Shown: positions 56,250-64,000 of the stretch, one piece after another
Layout of the letters: the number at the start of each line of letters is the position of its first letter
How positions within the stretch are numbered: position 1 is the first letter of the stretch
Assembly (NCBI GenBank): GCA_022393335.1
Contig: JAJEKB010021216.1
Span: 707,891-771,890 of the forward strand
Length of the DNA: 64,000 nt
Direction of reading: 5' to 3'
From: Macrotrachela quadricornifera
Lineage: Eukaryota; Rotifera; Eurotatoria; Philodinida; Philodinidae
Program-made: the position numbers and the translations under genes
Notes under the pieces: model-generated
The model's database searches: none
The model's input: only the letters and a program-made list of their open reading frames with translations
Told to the model about the DNA's origin: nothing

Positions 56250-59200
56250 TAAATAAAAGAGAAAATTCTCATTTAAATAAGTCTATCGTTTTTTTATTAT
56301 TTTACTTCAAATGCTGCTCGACTATCAAATTTTCTTAATGCATTTGGAAATGGACCTGTATAAGGAAGTATTTCAACAGCATCAGCTAAAAGAATAACAC
56401 CTTTTGCTGTTTGATCATCACTACTATCATAATATCGTAGCTGAAAAAATAAATAAAGAATTATTAACAGATACAAAATAAAAAAATAATATTTACTTCA
56501 TGTCGTACAGAATCAAGTACAAACCAACGTTCTTTCCATTGTTTTAATAAATGACCACGTTTTCTTAAATATCCTTCATGTGTTCGATGTTGTGGTCCTG
56601 AACTATTTCCAGCACCACTTGATGATGAAAATGGATGAGATAATCCATGATGATCATAAACCCCTAAAAATAATCATATAGATTTATAATTATTATATTT
56701 TTAAATAAAATTTCTAAAGAAGTTTGTTACATCTACATATTGAAATTAGATTCTATTTTTTTATTTGATTATAATAGCCATAGAAAAACTGAATGAAACC
56801 CAAATGTTCTAATTAATACACAAAAACAAATAGTTGATTCATAAAAGATTTTCTAACTGATATCTTGTTCTAATTTCGTTAAGAGTTTCTACTAGATTAA
56901 AAATTGCTAGTTTTCAACATAGAAATGACTTCTTTTTAATATATAATATATCAAATCTCTTAATGTTCTTCATGGCTATTATAATCTAATATCTATTTAG
57001 TTAGTGAAGATATATATATATATATATATATATCTATGATAAACGAGCAAAGAAAATATGGTGATCATTGTTACCCGCTTTCTCCAATAAAACATCTGTA
57101 ATATCTGGAAATGATGGATTTTTTTTATTATATTGAGAAAGAAAACCAAAAATAAAGAACGAATAATAAAATTGATAAAATTTACCTGTTACACTGCCTG
57201 TTTCAAAACGAGATGAATTAACAACAATTTGAGTATCAGCTGATCCACTAATACCAATACGTCGACATGGTTTACATGATGCAATTGGTCGACATTTTTC
57301 ATGACAAACAGTTGAACAATCTCGACATTGAAATGCTCGTATTCCTTCTATATAGGTATAGTAAAACATTTTATTTTTACAACATATATATTATATTTAT
57401 ATTCTAACAAACCATTTGGAAGTTTTTTCGAATCAATTATTTCATCACAAGCATCACAAATTTGTGGTGTTGAAAATTGTGTTAGTTCATACGTATGTGA
57501 ACCATAAATTGATGATGTACGTGATGATGATATGGATGATGATAATGATCGTTGTGGTTGAAGATAATTTTGTTGACATAACATTCGTTTATACGTCTCA
57601 TCTTGCATTGATAAACGCTAGAAATATTAATTAGAATATTTATAAACTATGATAAGATTCTGCATGCTGGAAAATATAACGGATTAGACATAATGAATAG
57701 CTACACTTTGCATCTAATGTTTTCATCATGAAAAACAAAATACAACTTGAAAATTCACAAAGAATAATTACTAAAAATGGAATAAGGGAAAAAAAGTGAA
57801 CTCATCTTCTACTAAAAAAAATATATCGTCATAGCATAGTCGAAGTTTTGTCTATATTGAAAATAAAAATGATGTTCAAAATTCATTTCTTCTTATTGAT
57901 ATCAAAGACATAAAAGTATACAATGATGAAAAAAATAAAGATTCTATCTCAAGGAATAAGAGATTGTTCTTAAAAACAGAAGATAACTCTGCAATGAAAG
58001 TAATCGTATATAAATATACTCTATACATAAACGACATTTACAATATTCTTTAAAATTTGTAACTCTATATTTTCTATTTTCTTTTGTGCAATATGTAAAT
58101 TTCATAATTTCTACCTGTGCTTTTTCTCTTTCAGGTTTTTCAATTTTATCCCAATAATTTTTCCATGTTTCACCATTTGTATGTGTTAATGTATTTGACA
58201 TATCCTAAAAAAAAAAGAATTGTTTTTTTTCTAACAACATTAAAAAACTTATTCATACAGAAACAATTTCATTAAAAAAATCTGGTAAACATATACTAAT
58301 ATCATCATAAACAGCTGATATACATTTATTACGTTGTCTTAATTCTGCATCATTTAAATGTTCATCATGTTCAGCTAATGCTATATCAAGATCATATGGA
58401 CAACCTGTTTCTAATGTTTCACTTAAATAAAAATCCCATATATCAAGTGAATACATTTTATATGATGGACGAAGTATATAACTATCATTTGATGGTGAAT
58501 AAAGAAAATTATAAAATCTTGATGATTCTCGATTAACTTTTGTTATATAATCCCATATATTTATTGTATTACATCGATATAAACCTTTAAAAAAACAATT
58601 TTAATTAAAAAGAAAAATTTTTTTTGAAATAAAATTTACCACTAATATCATCTGTTAATGAATCACGTGTAGTATCAACATACCAATTTCGGTCCTTTTT
58701 ACGTTCACAATCACAATCAAGCATAAAATTTTTAAAACGATTTGATAAATGATGATATGCAAGAAAACGAAGATAATATTCATTAAATTCAAATTCAGTT
58801 GGAAATTGATTCCATATCTTATAGAAAACAAAAATTAATATTCAAAATATACTTTTTTTTTTTGAAAAAAATTTACTTGATGAACAAGATCAAGAAATTG
58901 AAGAAAAACAGGTGCAAAACCTGTTTTATTTGTTGCTGTTTGATTTGATCGATGTGAAAATCTATGTCCAAATGCAAACCATTCACGTTCAATTAATGTT
59001 TGAAAACCTTCAAATGTTCGATAATATGGATCAAGTAATAATTCACTTATTGATACAAGTTGTGCTGATGTATCCCAACCATCTTCAACACATATCATAA
59101 CTGATGATGCATGATCTTCACTAAATTGAACTATATAAACACTTATCATTAAAATTTTTTGTAACTAAAAAAATAAAAATAAAATCATTTTTAAATCATA

Positions 59201-62200
59201 ATTAAATATAATATTTACTTGATATAACCATCGTGATTCTTCAATAAGTTTATAAAATGATACTGAATTTGATGATGTAACTGATGGTATATCAATTCCA
59301 TTATTATTTGTATGATTATTTGATGTTTGTGATGACATACTTGGAACACATGCACGTGTCATTTTTTTAAAACTTGCTTTTATTTGACTAACATCATGAA
59401 ATTCAAGTGGAAGAAAACAATAATTTTGAAATTGTTCAAGACGACCAGTCTAAAAATAGAATTTTAAAAATGTAGAAAAATGAACAGGCAGTTGACGAAT
59501 GTATAGAGATTGATAACAATTCATAAGATACTGCTTCTCATTTTATTTAGCTTTTTTATTCTCTTTAGAAGTAGGATGATTATACTACGATGGGTTTCCA
59601 AATAGACTAGCTCAATTTTCGGGACGTTCAGAGTAATTAATATGAATATTTCAAAATTTCTTCTGATCTTGTGAGCATTTTTATGTAGAAGTATATGCTT
59701 GTTTTACTTTGACTCTTTGTATACATAAGACAAGTAAGTTGATATTTCTTTTTTCTATTCCTATGAGGCATATATGGCATAATAAAGTACAGTATTGAAA
59801 AAAAAATGTATAGAGATGCCTCGATCTCATTAGAAATTAGAACAAAGAAATTCAATTTTATCATTTCGTCTTTAAAGGAAGAAAAAAAAAGTATTGATTC
59901 TACTTTATAGCTTGTTTAAAAAGAATTGGTTTTTTCAACCTTTTAACTAATAAAAATGATTAGATATAAATTATTTTAAACTTACACGATGTTGAGCTCG
60001 ATCACCAATAATATAAAGTGGTGAACGTTTATGAACTTGTAAAATAGATTCATTAAAATCGATATCAAAATGTGTTGATCCACTAGCACTTCCTGTACTA
60101 GTACCAGCTGCATTTGCTGTCATTGATGATGGTGTTGGTGAATTCATTGATGTATAACTTGCTGTTTCACTTCGTGGTAATGTATCAAGATTTGAATGAG
60201 TATTAATATTAGCTATAATAATAAGAAAAATAAAAATTTTATTTTCTATTTTTAAAAAACTAATTTCAATCGATCAAAAAATCATTCAAAGCAATAAGCT
60301 AATGGATTAAAAAAAATAAATAAATAAAAAAGCAAATGCGATAATAGGTATAAAATCGGATAGGTTTTGGTAATAGTCATTATTCTGATATGTTTACCCA
60401 TTGTCAATCGCATATTATCCGTTAATGTTGCACTACTCGAACTTTTGAAAAGATCCGAAATGCGAGTTTTATTTATTAAACGAATATTTGAAGTATTTTC
60501 ATATCGAATATTTAAAAATTTTTCTAGAGATGAAAATATTGTTTTGTTTTTTTTTAAGTATATATACCAATTATTAATAATTTAATTAAAAGAAAAATTT
60601 TTTTTCCAAACTTACTTGTTCGTGGACGATCATATAAAACACGTGTAGGTAAAAAATTTTGTAAACGATTTGTTGCTGAATGATGTGTCGTTTTTCTAAC
60701 AGATAATGGTGTTATATCAATTGATTCTGGTTCATCACCATCACCAAGATCAATTGAAAATGGCATTTTTGTTGGTGTTAATTTAACAATAGCATCAAAA
60801 TAACGTTCTTGTTCCATACTTGCATTTGTATCACTTGATGAACCTAATACAAAAAAGGATATGGTTTTTTTTTTGGTTTCTATTTTAAAAATAAATTTTT
60901 TCTATACTTGTATTTGTTTGTGGACCTTTGACAAGTAAATTAATAAAACCTTTATTACAAAAAGCTGAACCACGTAATAAAAGAGATTTTGTACGTGGAT
61001 TACGCCAAACAATAACAGGAACACTAAATAAAAATCTTAATTTAATAATTAAAATAATTCAATGTTAGTAATTTACCGTTGAAGTTTATGACATCGTGCT
61101 ACTTTTTTTAAACTTTCATCAAGTATATCTTTAGGTAAGACAAGTACCAATGGATAACTATAAAAACAAAACATCAGTTAATAGATTAGTCGAATCTTAC
61201 ATTTTATTTTTAATTTACCTTCTACAAAATCCAAAATTTCGATTAATATGTGAAATACGAAAAACATCATCACTAGTAGATAATAATGTATTATTTGATG
61301 ATATTGTATTTGTTCCTCCAGCAATAGTTATATTTATTCCCGTATTATTATTATTATTATTTGTTGAATTAATTAATTGTTGTGTATTATTATTTGAATT
61401 ATTATCATTAATATTTAATGAAATTGATGGTGATATAGGTGATGTAAGAACATTTGTTGTACGTATTGTTGAACGTGATGATGATGATGATGAAAATGTT
61501 GTTATAATAAGACCTTGTCGAACAAAATCTTTATAAACAAAACTATCTGTAAAACGTTCAAGACTTTTTGTTTCATTTGATATAGTTATATAATTATTTG
61601 ATTCATCAATTGTATTTGATGATCTATCTTCATCTTCATCATCACTATTATTTCCAACAATACCTTCATCACATTCATGTATTGTTGATGGTGTTGTTAT
61701 TGTTGATATTGTTCCTGTTAATGTACGTTCATTATTATGTAATGATAATGATTTTGGTGAACGTGTATTTGATAATGTTAAACTACGTCGTACTGGTTCA
61801 GGTGTACGAATTAAAAGATTTTGTTGATGTCGTACAGAACCATTTAATGTTTTAAGACCAACTGTATTATTTGTACCATTAGATTTTAATGATAAATTTT
61901 GATGTGTTGTTAAATCTTTTGGTGGTATAAGACCTTTTTTACGTAAAACATTTCGAGCATAGCGACCGTATTTTCTAAAGAAAAAAAAAGATAAAAAAGA
62001 ATAATTTTATAAGAATAAAATATTTACTTAAGTGTTCCATCTTTTTGTTTATTTATAACAGGATTATAATCACTATAAATTGAAAAACAAAATGTTTGAA
62101 AAACTGATTCTGGATAACGTTTTTCTACAAGTTTTGTACGAAATTTTTCAATATCATCAACAAGAACTTCATCATCAAAAAAGACTTTTATTAACTAAAA

Positions 62201-64000
62201 AACAAAAGATTTTCAATTTTTCTTTTTTTCATAATTAAAAAAACAAACTTGAAATGTTGCTGATCGTAATTGAATACCATTATGTAAACAAATATTTGAA
62301 TTATCAAGACGAAATTGTCCTGAAAGTTTCTTTTCACGAATTAATGATGATATTGGAAATGATCGAACAATTAAATAATCATTTGCAACTAAACAACAAA
62401 ATCAATTAAAAAATTTCCATATATAATAGATAAAAAAAAGAAACTTACTTGCTGGATTAACTGGTCGACCTTTAAATATAAGTCGATAATTAGTCATAAT
62501 TAAAGCTCCTTCAGCTGGTAATAAAGAATTTTGTCCAATAAAAAATTCATCTCGTCCATCAGGTAATAAATATGATCGAAGTGCAATCGATTCTTCATGT
62601 TCAAATAATTCAGGTATTGTAACAAAACGTGGTAATAATGGTTTTGGCATTGGTGCAACACGTCGAGTTTCACGATAAACTTTTTCAAGTACTTCGATTT
62701 GAATTTGAATTGTTTCTATATAAAAGAATAAGTTTAAATTAAATTAAAAAATAAAAAACTTAAAACATACGATAAAGTTTTGTATGAAGACTATTTTTAT
62801 GTGTTGTATTAACACCACTTTCATCACATATTTTATCAACAAATTTTCGTACAAAACTAAGAACAAGATCAGTTGCTTGATCATCATTATTATTTAAATC
62901 AAAACCATTGCCACTATCATGTGAACCTACTGTTGATGTTTCATCAGCATCTCGTACACTAAAAAAAAAAAATTTTCTTTTTAATTTTTTCTTTATTTAA
63001 ATAAAATAACAAACTTGAATGGATCATTTGTACTATGATAAAAATCACTTGTTACACTATCAGCATCACCACTCATTATATGTGATATAGGATTATATAT
63101 TGAATGTCGAATATTTGTTGATGATGATATATCTAATGGTAATTTCATATAAACCATTAATTGTATATAATGAATAGCTAATGCATATAGTGTTTGTTCT
63201 TCAAGTTCTTCAATTGTACGTTGTTCTTCAGTTGTTTTTTGAGAATAAAGACGCATTTGTTCAGCAGCTATTTCTAATGCAGTTTTTTCATGTATTGTTA
63301 CTCCATTATGATGTAAAGAATTATCAATAGATGATTCATTTCCTTGATGTGTAACTGTATCTGTTGATGATGTTGATAATGAATCTGTTATGGTTGATAT
63401 ATCCGTATTTGTTTGATTAGAATCTTCATGTGATAAATATAAATTTCGTATTTGAAGTTGAACATCAGAATAAAACGACATTTCCCAAAATTGCATATTT
63501 GCCCAAACAGCATGACGTTGAATTTCAGTATAAATAAATTGTGTTGCTTCTTCACTTAATTTCTATAAGACAAAAAAAATTTATAATACAATTAATATTT
63601 AATAAATCAAATAGAAAACAATATATACTCGATGAAATGTTGTTGCTAATGTAAGCATTAAATAAGCAATACCATGTTCATCAATTGATGAACTTGCCTA
63701 AATAGAAATAAATAAATATAATTTAAAGAAAAAAACAAATTTTTTGTTTACTTCAAGTGCACAATTAAGTAAATTCGCAATCATTTCAAATTGTTGATTA
63801 TTTAATCGAGGTTTATTTTGTTTTTTATATGATGCTAATTCATTACATAAAGCAATTCGAGCATCTTCATGACTTTTAATTGAATAAAATACTGCACCAC
63901 TTGTCTATAGAAAAAAAAAAGAAACTATTTTTTTATATTTATAAATTTTAATGAAAACAAACTTTTTTAGCTTCAGCTATTTTATCATTAAAAATAAATC
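56150..64000 (-). CDS. SBF/MTMR5-MTMR13-like myotubularin pseudophosphatase, 5' end beyond window (23 exons seen)
   Basis: Exons are >64000-63963, 63904-63752, 63697-63629, 63562-63015, 62958-62771, 62715-62449, 62388-62249, 62194-62028, 61974-61219, 61157-61077, 61023-60908, 60843-60616, 60212-59986, 59449-59219, 59164-58877, 58817-58640, 58584-58259, 58204-58115, 57617-57413, 57347-57186, 56663-56497, 56440-56306 and 56249-56150. Phases agree except in the last. Domain order: end of the DENN module; SBF2-type region ([20 protein letters not shown]); GRAM ([20 protein letters not shown]); a Ser/Asn-rich insert at 61219-61974; myotubularin domain; C1 zinc finger ([19 protein letters not shown], then [14 protein letters not shown]); C-terminal PH ([20 protein letters not shown]). 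The phosphatase loop reads [11 protein letters not shown] where active enzymes have HCSDGWDRTA, so the catalytic Cys and Arg are gone. SBF proteins act as DENN-type Rab regulators and partners of active MTMR2-type phosphatases. In the last exon a run of five T shifts the PH frame. Confidence 0.88.

Noticed and set aside
57416..57634. Met/Val-rich plus-strand ORF antisense to SBF
   Set aside because: Antisense shadow of an Ser/Asp-rich coding exon; the same applies to the ORFs at 61150-61855 and 62500-62688.
1..64000. CRISPR array, bacterial operon, riboswitch or prophage
   Set aside because: No regularly spaced identical repeats, no Shine-Dalgarno-linked gene runs and abundant spliceosomal introns; the window is eukaryotic.

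Overview
This is a very AT-rich window with GT-AG introns, many only about 50-60 bp. Its gene content is typical of bdelloid rotifers (Adineta/Rotaria type): ADP-ribosyltransferases fused to TPRs, large EGF/LDLa receptors with seven membrane helices, F-box/LRR proteins, piggyBac and Tc1 relics, and an rvt-type reverse-transcriptase gene. The organism call is an inference from this content. All gene models come from reading the sequence; nothing was searched.

Layout. 1-3.5 kb is conserved cellular sequence: the 3' part of an ankyrin/SOCS-box-like gene (+), a four-exon FAM177-like gene (-) and a six-exon FAM8A1/RDD-like gene (-). 4.3-6.4 kb holds a two-exon ART-TPR gene (-). 7.1-9.2 kb holds a dead Tc1 transposase and an internally deleted piggyBac element. 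11.5-18.4 kb holds two single-exon membrane receptors (-). 19-30 kb is an accessory island: two decayed ART genes, an F-box gene (-), an intact 863-codon rvt gene (+, 23784-26375), a fold-back element with 96-bp perfect arms, and a two-exon F-box gene (+). A second hairpin element lies at 31.3-32.1 kb.

32.9-39.5 kb returns to conserved genes: an eIF3c-like gene (+, 8 exons), an MRPS27-like mitoribosomal gene (+, 11 exons) and a claudin-like four-helix protein (-, 5 exons). 40.5-53.7 kb is repeat-rich: two more piggyBac relics, an F-box relic, a tandem array of 84-bp LRR exons containing an assembly gap, an ATCGAT-rich tandem duplication, a 322-bp piggyBac MITE with TTAA sites, and a second TTAA-flanked GC-ended fold-back element. 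53.7-56.1 kb is empty. 56.15-64 kb is the 3' three quarters or so of an SBF/MTMR5-13 gene (-, 23 exons seen) with a dead phosphatase site and an apparent 1-bp frameshift in the final PH-domain exon.

How genes relate. No operon or pathway links these genes. The main pattern is alternation of conserved multi-exon genes with islands of single-exon or decaying accessory genes and mobile DNA. The most notable single gene is the intact rvt, a cellular reverse-transcriptase-related gene that lies between two F-box genes and next to a recently formed fold-back element.
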